The position numbers were made by a program, and so were the translations under genes. Below are positions 10,861 through 23,691 of a stretch of 64,000 nucleotides of DNA, piece by piece (position 1 is the stretch's first letter; each line of letters begins with the position of its first letter). The stretch lies in the NCBI RefSeq assembly GCF_000247695.1, contig NW_004624805.1:1925307-1989306 (forward strand), written 5' to 3'. The notes beneath the pieces are model-generated. The model was not told the DNA's origin, did no database searches, and saw only the letters and a list, made by a program, of their open reading frames with translations. The DNA is from Heterocephalus glaber (taxonomy: Eukaryota; Chordata; Mammalia; Rodentia; Bathyergidae).

Positions 10861-11329
10861 GAGAGGAGAAATGAATGGGCATCTTTCACCCCAATGCTAG
10901 CACTCCCTCCTGCTTCCAGTAACTTCTGGAGCAGCAATAATTTAGTGTTTGGTTGAAATGCAAATAACTGAAGCTCTCTGAAGTTAGCCCTCAAGTGTCC
11001 TTATTAATTCCAAAACTGCCTATCTAATGTTTTTCTTTTCTTCCTTCTTTCCCCTTAATCCCTATTCTTTTCAAAAGTAATCTGTAGACCTGTGGTCTTG
11101 ATTTTATCATTTTATATTCTTTTCAAAGGATTATTCCCATCACGATTTCCTCTTTATTTAGGAGTAGTATTTTAGAATGACACAGTATTTCTATTTCATC
11201 TCCTTGATCCTTTTCTTCTGGCTAGAAACATGCTCAAAAATAAAAAGCAAAATTTATGCTTTCCTTTGATCCTGGCTTTTTTTTTTTGAGCTATTTCCAG
11301 TGGCTCTTTGTCCACATTTCTCTAAAGCA

Positions 11330-11562
11330 AACTACCCAGGCTACTCAGAGTATGATCTCAGCATCCCCACCACCTGAGAACTTAATAGAAATGGTAGAAT
11401 CCCATACTTGAAGAATTGGAATATGCATTTTTAACAGGTCCTCATCAGGTGATTCATTGAAGTTTCTTTTGGTACGGGGGGATTGAACTCAGGACTTTGC
11501 ACTTGTGAGGCACTGAGCTAAATCCTGGCCCAATTCACAGAAGTTTGAGAAGCTCTAATTTG
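11330..11562 (+). mobile_element. MER5A-like hAT fragment, interrupted by a dID SINE
   Basis: AGAGTATGATCTCAGCATCC, CACCTGAGAACTTAATAGAAATGG (in part) and AGGTGATTC lead in; after the SINE, AGAAGTTTGAGAAGCTCTAA completes the element. Confidence 0.75.
11467..11533 (-). repeat. ID-type SINE, internally deleted
   Basis: Minus-strand tRNA-like body with an imperfect target duplication (ATTCATTGAAGTTT / ATTCACAGAAGTTT). Confidence 0.85.
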
Positions 11563-13284
11563 TATTGAGTCTGCTTCCAAATTTCTTTTACCTTGTCTTT
11601 TTGGAATCTAGCCTCAAGTTTCTTCCTATCACACCCCCACATTAATACTGCATAAGAAATTATAAACCATCTAATAGACTTTTATTATGCTATAACTTTC
11701 CTGATCTCTGCATAAGCAATCTTTTCTTCTTTCACTTCTATTTTAGTCTATTAGGGTCCTGTCCTGTGAAGTCGCGTACTTGCATGGCTGATCATCCATA
11801 CATTTCCACGGATTTACAGTAACTAAAAAATAGCTCTGCACGACCAGGTGCTTCAATCCTTCATGTATTCCCAACAGTGAGGAAAACAGGAAGAGAGGGA
11901 AGATTTTTCTAAACTTCTCAGGCAAGTTTTGGTATTAGAAGCTCACTTTATATTCTTCCCACATGTCCATACCCTGCTGTTCCTTTCTCTAAATAATTGC
12001 TTTATTTTCACACTCTGCACCAAACACACCAGCTTCTGTTTTCTTCATTTACTCCCTGTACTTTCTGCCTTTCTTAGTCTTCATTCCTCTTCACTTTCCT
12101 CTCCCTTATTTCCTACCTCTCCTCAGGTCTACAGATGTCTTGAAATGGAGCTAATAATTCAGCTCCTTTGTGCACACTCTCCCTTTACCCTGCTCAGACT
12201 TGATAAGATAATACAACTTATGGCTAATTCACTTCTCTTTTTCCTTACAGTGTATTTAATAAGTAATTTTCTTTGCTATTAGAACATCATTGCTCATACT
12301 GATATTTTAAATAAACATTCTGTAAAATGACTTTTTAAATGAAAAGTTCTTACTTCACTCTTGTCCATTTACTATATTTTTTCTTCTTTGATCTCAGATA
12401 AATGACCAACATCCTTCTGTCGAAGACACTCAGAAATACTATTAATATCAATAATGAGTTGCATAAAGATATCCTAATCATTTAAGATGTCTGAGTTTCT
12501 TAAATCATTAGACTTAAGAATAAGAGAAGCATATACTGAAAACTAAAGATTTTAAGGAGAACTTCGTACACACTCTAGATCAAGCCTGTATTTTATCTTC
12601 ATATGGGTGCTGAGTTGAAATTGAGCACAGTAGGCTGGAGGAAAAAGATTCATGAACAAGGCATCCATATTCCAAGAAGGAACTAACTTCAGAACACCTA
12701 AGTACTTTGCATTCACACCAAAAATAAGAAGACATTTAAAAAACACCTGTTTACACAAAATCTTATTAGTATACTTGCTATAAGACATCATTAAGTATTT
12801 AAAATACTTCTAATGACAGAAATTGTTTTAATGCTAATATAGTTAGTATGATAAGAGACTGGAGTATGTCATGTTGATTATAAATGAAACTTTGTAAAAG
12901 CTGCTCCATTAGGTAAACAAGAATTTAGGAAAATATAAATATCTTTGGTAAAATTTTTACTGATAAGAAAGCTGTTTGAATAAAAAGACAAAGTAGTAAG
13001 AGAACTTTGTCAGTTTGAATAATGGTATGTAAATATTAGATAAAGCATGCAACTCTTTCTCAATTAAGAAAGAATGTCAAAAAGTATAGCAAACCTTAAG
13101 AAGAAGGGAAATAAGAACACTTATTTATGAAGTGTTTAAAACTTTTAGGCACTTATTTGCACATTTCCTTTTTGATACATTGTAAAGATAAAAATGTTGA
13201 GGGTGATGGTTACCCCAGACTTTGCTTCCTGGTTGTCTAGGATGTTAAGGGTACAATGGTGAACAGATGTGATCCATTTTCCAT
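11563..13284. other. Unassigned AT-rich stretch
   Basis: No SINE, no clear LINE and no convincing exon. Short open frames such as 11929-12282 (+) are hydrophobic and phenylalanine/leucine-rich, as expected of pyrimidine-rich noncoding DNA. Confidence 0.4.
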
Positions 13285-13535
13285 CCGTCCAGAGTGTCTT
13301 CCTCCTAGACTTTCACTTGGCTGACTCCTTCTCCTCCTTTAGCTATGAGTTAAATGTCACACTGAGAAATGTTTTTTCTAACTACAGGATTCCACTTCCA
13401 CTTCCACCCCATCCTATCTACAAACTCCCTCAGTATTCTCTAGTAGTCTCCTGTTTTCTTTATATGAAGCACTTGGAGTGACATAAGTGTTTCTTATTTA
13501 CCTGTTTTTCTGTTCTATCGCTATAACATAAACCC
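13285..13535 (+). repeat. L2 3' fragment
   Basis: CACTTGGCTGACTCCTTCTC, GTTAAATGTCACACTGAGAA and the TATGAAGCACTTGGAGTGAC end follow L2 consensus order. Confidence 0.65.
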
Positions 13536-13844
13536 TCATTTGGCATATTTGCTCTTTAACTGTCCAAAACATATTGGATATGCAATCACAGGAATTTATT
13601 TTCTATCAAAACTTTTTAAATGTCATCAAGAAGACCAAAAACATCAATTCACCATATTCCTCCACATTTTTTCATTGATAGTTTACTGAAACTTACCATA
13701 CTCCAAATTAGAAATCTATATCCCCAAATTCCAACTGCATCATTCTATTCTTGACACCATTGCCATTTTATGGTCCTCAGGTTTAAAAGAATATCCTCAA
13801 TATCTATTATGTCATTAGATGCGCAGAACTGACCAGTAGTATTG

Positions 13845-14005
13845 GTCATTCTTGGAATTAAAACACTGAAATTTCAGTAGGTAAAATCAAGCACTTAAAT
13901 TACAAAGAGAATGGTATTCAGGAAAGATGAGTTTTGATGGGAGGGTGTCAAAGAGTTCATGAACATACAAGGATGCTGGTGAAGAACTGGAGAACTGGTA
14001 GCTCA
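13845..14005 (+). repeat. Dispersed repeat, copy B
   Basis: AAGCACTTAAATTACAAAGA, then TATTCAGGAAAGATGAGTTT, matches copy A at 7940-8105 in the same orientation. Confidence 0.6.
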
Positions 14006-14769
14006 ACCATCAGAGTCCTTAGGAAAAGACATGGGAGGGGCCACCAAAGGAAATGCTGCTTCCTCATCTCCAAGCCCTGTCCCAAACGCCCCAGGGCTTA
14101 AAGTCTCAGAGCTGTAAAACGGACACAGCAGGATTTCACAATTTCAAGTCTCTTTAAAGCCCACATCACAGAAAATGTGATCATAGCTTAGCTAAACTCC
14201 ATTTTATAGGTATTTTTACCAATTTAAAATTCCACTGATAGAATAAGGAAACCCAGTTTGATTATTGGTCTTGGCCAACAAAACTCACAAATTCATTACA
14301 AATCATGTATCAGAGAAAAGACAAATAGCCTGATCCTGAAGCGTGGAGATGCACATCCAAGCTACTTACTGCTTTTTGCCGGCTGGCTCATAAATGATAG
14401 TGGTCATGCAGCTTTCTCCTTTTCACAAATAATAAAATAAATCTGATGAGTTTGTATGAGCAAAGCCTCATAAAATTGCCCATATGTGGCTGTGAGATGG
14501 AAACTTAACTCTGTAACTTACTTGTGAACAAGACTACTAATGAGTCCACCTTATTCATCAGTCACTTCCTCCACACTGGTCCCAAGATACAGGCAACACA
14601 AACCGCAAATATTATGCCTCCTATGGGTTCTTAGCTAATGCAGTGAACCGACTTTAGTCTATGAGTCCATGTTTGAGAGAAGGTAGAAACCTAACCTCAT
14701 CCAACGGTTTGTAATCTTCAAAAAAATTCTAAGACTTGAAAAACAATTGTACCAAACTTTTACAATGGG

Positions 14770-15550
14770 AAGTTGGTGCCATCTTGCGGTTATGAAGACA
14801 TAAAAATTATCTTACCTTCACACATGAAAGAATCATTGCCCAAATCCGGTGCACTGCAAGTGATCAGTTCCTTCCGATTCCAAAACACCCAGATAAAGCC
14901 TCTTCCTTTCACCTTTGGAATAGTGTTGAAGGGTAGGCACCTTCCCTTGCCAATCAGACTCTGCTCTCAGCCAAGAATATCCATTCCCTCAAAAAATATT
15001 TTCCATGACTGTACTTTGATTTGTGGATCAGAGGTAGATCTTAATTCTAAGGTGATCCTTTATGGGGGAAAAAATTCAAAACATGTTTCAGGCATTGAAA
15101 AGGTAATGGGCCAATGTCTTTGAGAGCCGGCCTAGCACATCAGAATCGCCCGTAGGGTGGCCTCCCGAAAGCACAGTGATGTGAGAAGGGTGTTGTCAAA
15201 CACTTCTTCCAAAAAAACCGTTGGACTGATCAAAGAAATAAGCCGAGAGGCGCCTGTGCCGCATGTCTCCATAATGCCTCCCATTTTGTGCAACTCCTCC
15301 TACATAAAAGTGCAAGTAGACTGAAGGAAGTAACAACAGCTGATTCATATGCATCCTCACTGCGAATCCAAACTGGTGCCATGGAAAAGCAGAAGCAGCC
15401 CTGTCTATGTCGTAGATGCAGTCTGGGGACTCCGTGGGCGGATCAGTTCGTGAAGATGAACGGATTTCCCCAAGAGACACTGACGCTTCGGGGGCTTGAA
15501 TTTATACTAAAAGATACATCCTCTCAGTATAAGTCCATATGGTGATTTTA
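14770..15550. other. Unexplained open-frame-rich stretch
   Basis: Repeat-free by eye and unusually open: a plus frame of 116 codons (14773-15123), then an overlapping plus frame (15288-15545) and a minus frame (15196-15480). None resembles a family I know and no splice-bounded exon is obvious. It begins with a CTCF-type motif. Confidence 0.35.
14776..14789 (-). promoter_or_regulatory. CTCF-type motif
   Basis: The minus strand reads CCGCAAGATGGCAC, a good match to the CTCF core, in reverse orientation. Confidence 0.5.
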
Positions 15551-18500
15551 ATATTTTGCATTTAAATGTAATACATTTTTGTGCTACTTGCTTGGTAACA
15601 TTATTTTTTTTGGTGACATTATTGATTGGAAAAATGGGAATAAATGCAGTATAGGACACGGAGGATGATTATTGAACTTTGCTACAGTAAGGAGAGAATG
15701 AAAGTAATAACAATAAAATCCAACATTTATTGGATACTCAACATATGCCTGGTAGAATGTTAAATTCTGAAGATTCAATATTAATCTTCTTTGAAAAGCA
15801 AAAAATAAGTGAATAAATAAAATAGGTGACTTTCAAACCACTAGTAGAATTTGAGAGTGAGATGAAATTTTTCATGAACTTTTTCTTCAACTTTAAAAAT
15901 CTGGAGACAACTTTCATTTATTTCTTGTTTTAGTTTTTAAATTTTAGCTCACTTTTTATTGATATATATGATATATAATAATTACATTCATCTTGGAAAT
16001 TGGCTCAAATATATGCTGCATCTTAGTTATTTAAGATGCAATCACCTTTGTCTTCCTAATTTTGGAGGAAATGGTTTAAGTATTTCTCCCTTCAGTATGA
16101 TGTTGGCTATGGGCTTGTCATTTATAGCCTTTATTATTTTGAGGTATGATCCTTCTATACTTAGTTGTTCAGAGTTTATATCATTAAGTGATGTTGAATT
16201 TTATCAAGTGGTTTTTCTGTATCTATTGTGATTATGTGATTCTTATCTCTGATCCTATTTATGTAATTAAATTTCTTGATTTGTGTGTGAACCAAATTTT
16301 TCCATTCTGGAATAAAACCAATTTGATCTTGTTGCTATTCTATTGATTTTAATTTGCTAGTATTTTGTTGAGAATTTTTGCATCTATGGTCATTAGGGAT
16401 ATTGGTCTATAGTTTTTGGTTTTGGTAGTGGTGTGCTTTTGTCAGGTTTTGGTAGCAAGGTAATTCTGGCCTCACAGAGTGAATTTGGAAATGTTCCCTC
16501 CTTTTTAATTCTATGAGATTTGAGAAACATGGTGTTAGCTCTTTCAACTCAGCAGTGAAGCTGTCTATTTTTAGACTTTTCTGTGTTGGAAGACTTTTGC
16601 TTACTGATTGAATCTCATTATTTTTTTATCAGTCTCCCCATGTTTTGTTTTATGACCTGTTCATTCCATTTTGGTAGTTCATGTGTGTCCATGAAATGCT
16701 CCACGTTTTCTAGATTTTTACAACGAGTTAGCACATAGTTTTTCAAAATAATTTCTAATGAAAAAAAAGAAAAAAATAATTTCTAATGATACTTTGAATT
16801 TCTGTAATATCAGCTGTAACATCTCCCTTTTCACCTCTTTTTTTAAACCTATTTGATTCTTCCCTTTTTTGGTTCGTCTAGCTAAAGGTTTGTTAATTTT
16901 GTATATATTTTTTTAAAGAACCAACTCTTGTTTTATTGATCTCTTGTATTGCTTGTTTAGACTTTACTTCATTTATTTCTGCTTAATATTTACTATTTCC
17001 TTCTACCAATTTAGGGTATTGTTTTTACTTTTCTAAGCTCTTGAGATGCACGATTAGGTTGTTTATTTTAAATCTTCCTATTGTTGATGCAAGCACTCTC
17101 TGCATAAACTTCCCTCTTAGTACTGCTTTTGCTGTATCCCAACAGATTTTGGTATTTTATGTTTCCATTTTCATTTGTTTCAAAGAATTTTTAAAATTTC
17201 TCTTTTGACTTCTTCAGTGACACACTGTTCAAATTGTGTTGTTCATCATTTATTGTATAATTCCTAAGGATCTGTTGCTATTGAATTTTACCTTCATTCC
17301 ATTGTGACAAGAAAAGATACAGAATATTATTCCATTTTTGTGTATTTAAAGACTTGTTTTGTGATCTATTATATGATCTGTTCTAAAATTCCATGTACTA
17401 ATGAAAATAATGTGTATTCTGAAGCCATTGAATGAAGTGTTTTGAAAAGTCTAGTAAGTTTGATCGATAGTGTAGTTTAGCTCTAAGATTTCTTTGCTGT
17501 TTTCATCTGGAGTATCTATCCATTGATAAGAGAGGGGTACCAAAACCCCCCACTATTATTGTATTATTGTCTATCTCTCACTTTCAGTATGATAGTGTTT
17601 GTTTTATAAAATGTGTGCCCTGTTAGTAGGCACGTATACACTCATAATTATTAGATCTTCTTGATAAGTTGAACTTCTGATCGTTTTTGTCTCTTACTAT
17701 TTTTGTCTTAATATTTGTCAGCTATAAACATAGCTACTTCTTATTCTTAATTTCATTTGCTTGGAATGTCATTTTCCATTCTTTCACTTTTCAATGTGTG
17801 TATCCCCATGTGCTTACTGGTGACGTGAGTCTTTCATAGCTCAAATATTGTTGAATCTTGTTTTTTAATTCATTTAGCCAATCTGTCTTTTAACTAGAGA
17901 ATTAAGATCATTTGCATTCAGAGGCATCAGCAAAACACATGGACTTATGGCTGTCATGTTGTTGATTTTCTTCTAGTTGTTCTGAGTATTCTTTGTTCAA
18001 TTCTTCCTCTCATTCATCTTTGTGGTTTGATAGTTCTCTGTATTGATAAATTTTATTCTAGTCCATCTTTCATTTCTGATCCTCTTATGATGATAGTTAT
18101 CTTTCTTCCACTTCTGACTGCATGACTCCCTGAAGCATTTTTTGTAAGGCTAGTCTGGTTATCATGAGTTCACTTAGCTTTTTTAATCTTTGTTTTCCTT
18201 CAATTCTTAGAAATGATTTTTTGCTTGTTATAATAATCTTGGTTGGAAGGGGTTTTTTTCTCCTGGACTTGAAACAGATCATCACTCTATGCCTGCCTGT
18301 CCTGAAGGGTTTTTACTGAGAAATTTGTCTTTAGTCTTATAGTGTTACCTTTAAATGTGAAATGGCACTCTTCTCTTAAAGATTCTGTATTTGGCTGGTA
18401 TTTTGACAGTTTAACTATAACAGTTCACATTGTAGCTTATATATTTCATTTCATCTTATAGTTAACATGACATCCTCTTTTCAGATTGTGTTTATTTGAG

Positions 18501-18683
18501 GTCCTATAGTCCTTCTGTACCTACTGTCCATATTTTCCCATGATTAGGGAAGTTTTCTGTTATTATTTCATTAAGTAGATGTTCTGTGCCTCTAACCTTT
18601 ATTTATTCCCCTGCAGATGTGGGAGTGATGTTGATATTTGAACTTTTAATGCTGTTCCAAAGATCTTTTATGCTTTCTTCACT

Positions 18684-18794
18684 CTTTGAGACAGGGTTCC
18701 ACTAAGGTGCCCAGGCTATCCGGGAACTTGTAATTCTCCTGCCTCAACCTCCCAAGTAGCTGAAATCAAAGATTTGTGTCATTATTCCAGGCTT
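18684..18794 (-). repeat. B1-type SINE inside L1
   Basis: GAGACAGGGTTCCACTAAGG and CCTGCCTCAACCTCCCAAGT on the plus strand. Confidence 0.85.
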
Positions 18795-19000
18795 CTCTTC
18801 ATTTTTTGTTTTTTATTCTTTATTTCTGTCTGAATGTCATATTTCACAAGACTTGTCTTCCAACTCCCATATTCTTTCTAGTTTACTGGATATAATTTGT
18901 TGTTGAAGTTCTTAACTGAATTATTATATGGCTTATTGAACTCGTCATTTCCAAGATTTGCTTTTTGTTTGTAATTTTTTTCTTCTACAATTTTTTAATT

Positions 19001-19072
19001 TTATTTTTTGGTGGTGCAAGAATCACAATCAGGTTTAAAGAGCACCTCTCCCACTGAGCCCCATCCCCAGGC
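19001..19072 (-). repeat. Diverged ID relic inside L1
   Basis: CTCCCACTGAGCCCCATCCC is a degraded reverse A-box region. Confidence 0.55.
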
Positions 19073-20130
19073 TTCCGAGATTTCTGATTGTTTCTTCTCG
19101 ATATCTCTATCTCTTTACTGAATTTTTCATGCATATCCTGCATTGTTTTCCTAATTCCATTTAACTGTTTTTCTGTATGCTCTTGGATCTCATTGAACCT
19201 TTAAAAAATAATTCTTTTAAAATTTTTGTTGGGGGTTTTATTACTTTGATATCTTTGCAATTTGTTATAAAAGAGCTATGAACTTTAAGAATTCATATTA
19301 CCTTGTTTTTTCAGATTTCTGATTTTCTGCGTTGAAATTTACACATCTGGCGAAATGGATATCTCAACAGCTTTTATGGGATATCTCCTTGTGAAGGGAC
19401 TTTCTGCTGAAGATGTGTCTTGAGTATTGTTCTGCTGTGCATTGCTGAGTTTATTTCTAGTTGGGTACCAAAGTGTGATCTCCCTGTAGCTTCTTATGAT
19501 ATGTTTCATGAATTTGGGCACAGCATACACTGTATCAGATTGAATAGACTTGCTGTCTCTTGCTGTGGGTCCTGCAGAAGTGGAACAGTCTAGCATTTAT
19601 GGCAGGGGTAGGTTAGGTAGAAGAGCGTGTTGTGTACCCTGTGTGGATACTCCTGCAGTGGTAATGGTGGTGCCTACTGGGAGATGGGGATTTCCTCAGG
19701 CACTTCCTGTTGACACTGGCTCTGTTATTGGAAAAGGTCTCTGGTCCTGACTCCTCCGGTAGTGTTGGGGGACCTGAAGCGCCTGTCCCCTGATTAGACA
19801 CTGATGCTGGTTCAGACGCTTTGTGGGGAGAGGCAGGGGCAGAATCACAGCAACGCCTCTGTGGCACTCATACCTGTGTGTGACCAGACAGTGTGTGGGT
19901 TTAGTGACAACAAAATTTGTGTTACTCCTGTCTCCTGCTACTGTGGGTGTGCCCAGCAGGGAGTGGGACCTCAGACTTCCCCTAGCTGTGGCACTCATAC
20001 CCAGGACCTCGGGATGGGGTTACGGCTGGGGCGTCTCTCACTTTTATTATCTGAGGTACCATGGGATTAAGGGGGAGTATTTTACCTGGAGCTGGGTGAC
20101 TTTCCTTTCAGGTCAGATCTTTGCATGACA

Positions 20131-22200
20131 GCAAGAGTGGAATTCGGCTGCATCCATGCACAGGTTCACCCTGGCCATCCCACCACTTTTGAACCAGCCA
20201 GGTGTGAAGAAGCTGATGCTTGATGGAGTGTACTCAGGCATGTGCCCACCTCTGCACCCCAGAACAGAAACCACAGCCCAGCTGCTTTGGTGACTAAGCT
20301 TTGGGAAGGACGTGGCATTGATAAGAAATGTCTTACAAATACATCTTCAAACACATGAAAAGCTATGACAGAAAGGGTGGCATTCGGCTTCCTTTGCCTC
20401 AACTGAAGATGGTCTAAGGGGCAATGAAACCTACCCAGTGTATGATTTGGCAAAGAGAGACTTTCCCTGCAGTCAAGATCACTGAGCCCCAGAGGGGACA
20501 CAAGGACACTGGGGTCGCCTGGGCCAGCATCGAAGGTGGTCCTGGTGTGACACAACCGGAGATCACTCTAGGGATGGTGGTGGCACACTCCTGCCCTGGT
20601 GTTTGCTTTTGAAGCAGCCAGGAACTTAGAAGCAGTGACTAAAAACTGTGACTCTTCACTTGGGCCTATAGATGCCTAATGAGCAGCTAAAAGCAGAAAA
20701 AGCTTGACTTGTATCCTTTGTTACTTTAAAACTTTGAATCAAATTCCTTCTTAGCTCTGCATGCAGATGTTTATAACTTAGGAAGTGTCTGTCTAAAAGT
20801 TGGCAAAAACAAGGTTGATTAGCGTTGAATTTACAAAATCTCATCCCCCTTGGAGACTAAGGATAGAAATCCCCAGCCATTGTCCTAAACCTGTGATCCC
20901 CTAGATTCCAGGAAAAGCAAAGCTCCATGTGACAGAAGCCACCATAAACACAGATAAGCATTTCGTGGGGACAGAGCACCCTGCGAGCCATGAAGATTCC
21001 AGAGCTACAAAACCAGGACTGAGGTCAGCCAGAGCCCAGCCCGCCAGGTAACCCTCAAGTCTGGCCTCCTGCTTTCCTGAGTAGACTGGCCTGACCCCTC
21101 CAGCAGAGTGTCTCCCTTTAGCTGCTCAGGATGGAGCCCTTTTCCTTATTTTTAAACTCTTATTTTTTAGGGGCCAGCCTGATCTTTGTCAACTCCTCAG
21201 GTTAGTGTCCCTTACCATTTTTCCTACTTTACAACTTAAGCTTTTTTCTGTAAATTAGTGCCTTAGTTTTAACTTCCATCATCACTAAACCAAGGACAAC
21301 AAATTGAAAAGCTTCCTTCTAGCATGGGACGGCAGTGGTCTATGATCTCAGCAAGCCAAGGAGTGGGTTCAAGAAAAGAAGAAAATTTGGAGAGCCACGG
21401 CCAACTGAGAAGTGAAGGTTCTGGTGTCCAAAGTGGCGGGAGTTTCAACACTGATCCCTTGCGTCATTCAAGGGAGAAGGGGACGTACCACGCCTACTAT
21501 GCCACTGTAGTTAGAAACTGGCCGTGCCCTTGGCAAATGATTTTTGCTGGTGGTACTTAGGCAGAACTGTCGCTGAGGCCACCCTTTTTTCTCTCCAAAC
21601 ACATCACAGAGCCTTGGAGGCGCCCGATCAAACACTAGCTCAGGTCTCAGCGCGAATCCTCGTGCGGGCAGACCTTCCATTGACGTCAGACAAAGTCTGC
21701 CCAAACACAGCTCCAAGATGAGGTCCTGGGAGGGTTTATTTATCCAGAAAACTGAATCGGAGCTGGACTTAAAACCAAAAGACTATGACGTATCTCCTGG
21801 AGGTGGGTTTAAAAATATCCTTCCAGTTTTCAGAGCCAGATCATGGCATCATTTAGCTTAGAGTTTATTTAGGATGACAAGGCTTAAGTTCTCAGACTTT
21901 GTAGGAACCTACTGTATTGCATGACCTTTGTTCACCAGCCTTTCAGAAATGTGTATCAAAGCAAGCCTGCAGCTTTTTGTGTTGGAAGGCTGCCTTGTGC
22001 CCTGATCGCTCCTGCAGCCTGAGGAGCTTACTGAGGAACGCATTGGTTCCTTGTGGTTTAAGGTAACATTCATGATAACTTGCAAAGCGTTAGTAGTTTA
22101 GTGAAATCTCCTTTATGAAGGCAGAACTAAAAGGTCAATATTAAAAGAGCAAGCCACGCTTGGTACCCAGATTTTTTTTTTTCTTTTTTATGGGGGAGGG
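20131..22200. other. Unassigned, possibly L1 leader then unique or LTR-like DNA
   Basis: The first 500 bases share the GC-rich style of the L1 leader; TTTTGAACCAGCCAGG (20189) and TTTTGAAGCAGCCAGG (20606) form a loose direct repeat. From 20.64 to 22.2 kb I see no recognisable gene or SINE. Confidence 0.35.
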
Positions 22201-22202
22201 GG

Positions 22203-22298
22203 TTGCTTTGTTTTCTGGTATTGCTGGGGATCAAAACCAGGCCTTCCCTGCATGCCAGACATGGGCTGTTCCACCGACTTACATCCCAATCCCTGGGT
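22203..22298 (-). repeat. Diverged ID-type SINE
   Basis: TGGTATTGCTGGGGATCAAA and CATGCCAGACATGGGCTG are reverse tRNA-like features. Confidence 0.75.
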
Positions 22299-22687
22299 AT
22301 CTAGATTCTCAATGAGAATATTGTGTCCATAATGTCCCCTGAACATTGCTTTGGTTGCATTCCACAAATTTTGATGTCTTATTTTTATTATCATTCAGTT
22401 TGAAGACTTTTCTAATTTCTTTTCTAATTTTCTCTTTTAACCGGTGAATTAATCAGAATTAGGTTTAATTTTCAAATATTTTGGGTTTTCCTAACTATTT
22501 CACTATTATTAGTTTCTTGCTTGATTCCATTGTAGTCAGAGGATGTGCTTTGTATGGTTTCAATATTTTAAACTTTATCATTTTTATAGCCAATTAGGTA
22601 GTTAATTCTGGTAAACATAGGCCATGTGCTTGGAAAAAATGTGTTTTGTTCTTGTTGGGTACAGTGTCCTGACAAGTTAGTTGTGTA

Positions 22688-22985
22688 CAGCCAGGAGTGG
22701 TGGTGCACACTTGTAACCCAACTACTCAGTGGGCCGAAGCAGGAAGATCACAGGTTTGAGCCTAGCCTGGAAAACTTAGTGAGACTTTCTCAAAACAAAA
22801 ACAAAAACAATGATAAGAATAATGGGATGGGGGATTTAGCTCAGTGGTTCTGTCAGCTGCGTCATAAGCACAAGGACCCGAGTTCGATCCCTGGTACCAA
22901 AACAAAACAAAACAAAACAAGAATAATGGGATGTAACTCAGCATTCATTCCCTGGGTTCAATTCCCAGGACTACTAGATGAATAA
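22688..22985 (+). repeat. B1-dID composite SINE split by an ID insertion
   Basis: B1 part 22688-22814; dID part resumes after 22933 (GGATGTAACTCAGCATTCAT, CTGGGTTCAATTCCCAGGAC). Confidence 0.9.
22830..22918 (+). repeat. ID SINE inserted in B1-dID
   Basis: The intact ID body and (AAAAC)n tail are flanked by a perfect 15-base duplication, AAGAATAATGGGATG, at 22815-22829 and 22919-22933. Confidence 0.97.
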
Positions 22986-23242
22986 ATAGTATACAGGCCA
23001 ACTATGTATTTCTGACCTTTGCCTAGTTGTTCTATCAATTGCTAAAAGAAGGGTGTTAAAAATCTCTAACTGTAATGGAGGAGCTCCCTTATTCTCTCTT
23101 TATTTAAATACTTTATTCATGTAGTTCGAATCACTGTTATTAGATGGATACATATCTATGATTGTTATGTATTCCTGTTGAAGAGACAATTTAACCATAA
23201 TGAAATCTATGTAATTATCTAGCCTTAGGAATACTTTTATTT

Positions 23243-23318
23243 TTGCTGTACCAGGGATCAAACTCAGGACCTCAGGCTTGTAAGGCAGGTGTGTTGCCAC
23301 TGAGCTATATTCCTGGGT
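23243..23318 (-). repeat. ID-type SINE
   Basis: TGTACCAGGGATCAAACTCA, GGACCTCAGGCTTG and CCACTGAGCTATATTCC. Confidence 0.9.
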
Positions 23319-23603
23319 TCAATACTTTCTGGTTTGAAGTCTATTTCATCTGGCCTTGATGTAGCCACTGCTTACTTTTTGCATGGTGCATTTTCCCCAT
23401 CCATTTACTTTCAGCTTGTGTGTTTAAACCACATTTAGTTGAGTAAAAACTAAACACACAAACACACACACATATATATATTACACATATATTTCATTCT
23501 CTCATAATCTCTGCCTTTTAATTGCAGTGTTTCATCCATTCATTTTTAACATAATTATTGACATGTCTGGGTTTGTGTCTTTCATTTTACTAGTTTTCTT
23601 ACA

Positions 23604-23691
23604 GAGCTGGGGATTTAGCTCAGTGGTTCCGCCACCTGCCTCACAAGCGCAAGGACCTGAGTACGATCCCTGGTACCAAAAAAAAAAAAAA
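23604..23691 (+). repeat. ID SINE with target duplication
   Basis: GAGCTGGGGATTTAGCTCAG start, A14 tail; TACTAGTTTTC repeats at 23588-23598 and 23718-23728. Confidence 0.95.

Larger units (their letters stand above)
15930..20130 (-). mobile_element. Long antisense L1, nearly spanning 5' region to ORF2
   Basis: Reading the plus strand gives the reverse of L1 in order: ORF2 (CTATAGTTTTTGGTTTTGGT and TTGATGCAAGCACTCTCTGC landmarks), then further endonuclease-side blocks (GCATTTTTTGTAAGGCTAGT), ORF1 (TGCATTGTTTTCCTAATTCC) and 5' leader (ATGGATATCTCAACAGCTTT). It is full of stops and contains a B1 at 18684-18794 and a small dID relic at 19001-19072. The 5' boundary is uncertain and may reach about 20.6 kb. 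Confidence 0.85.
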
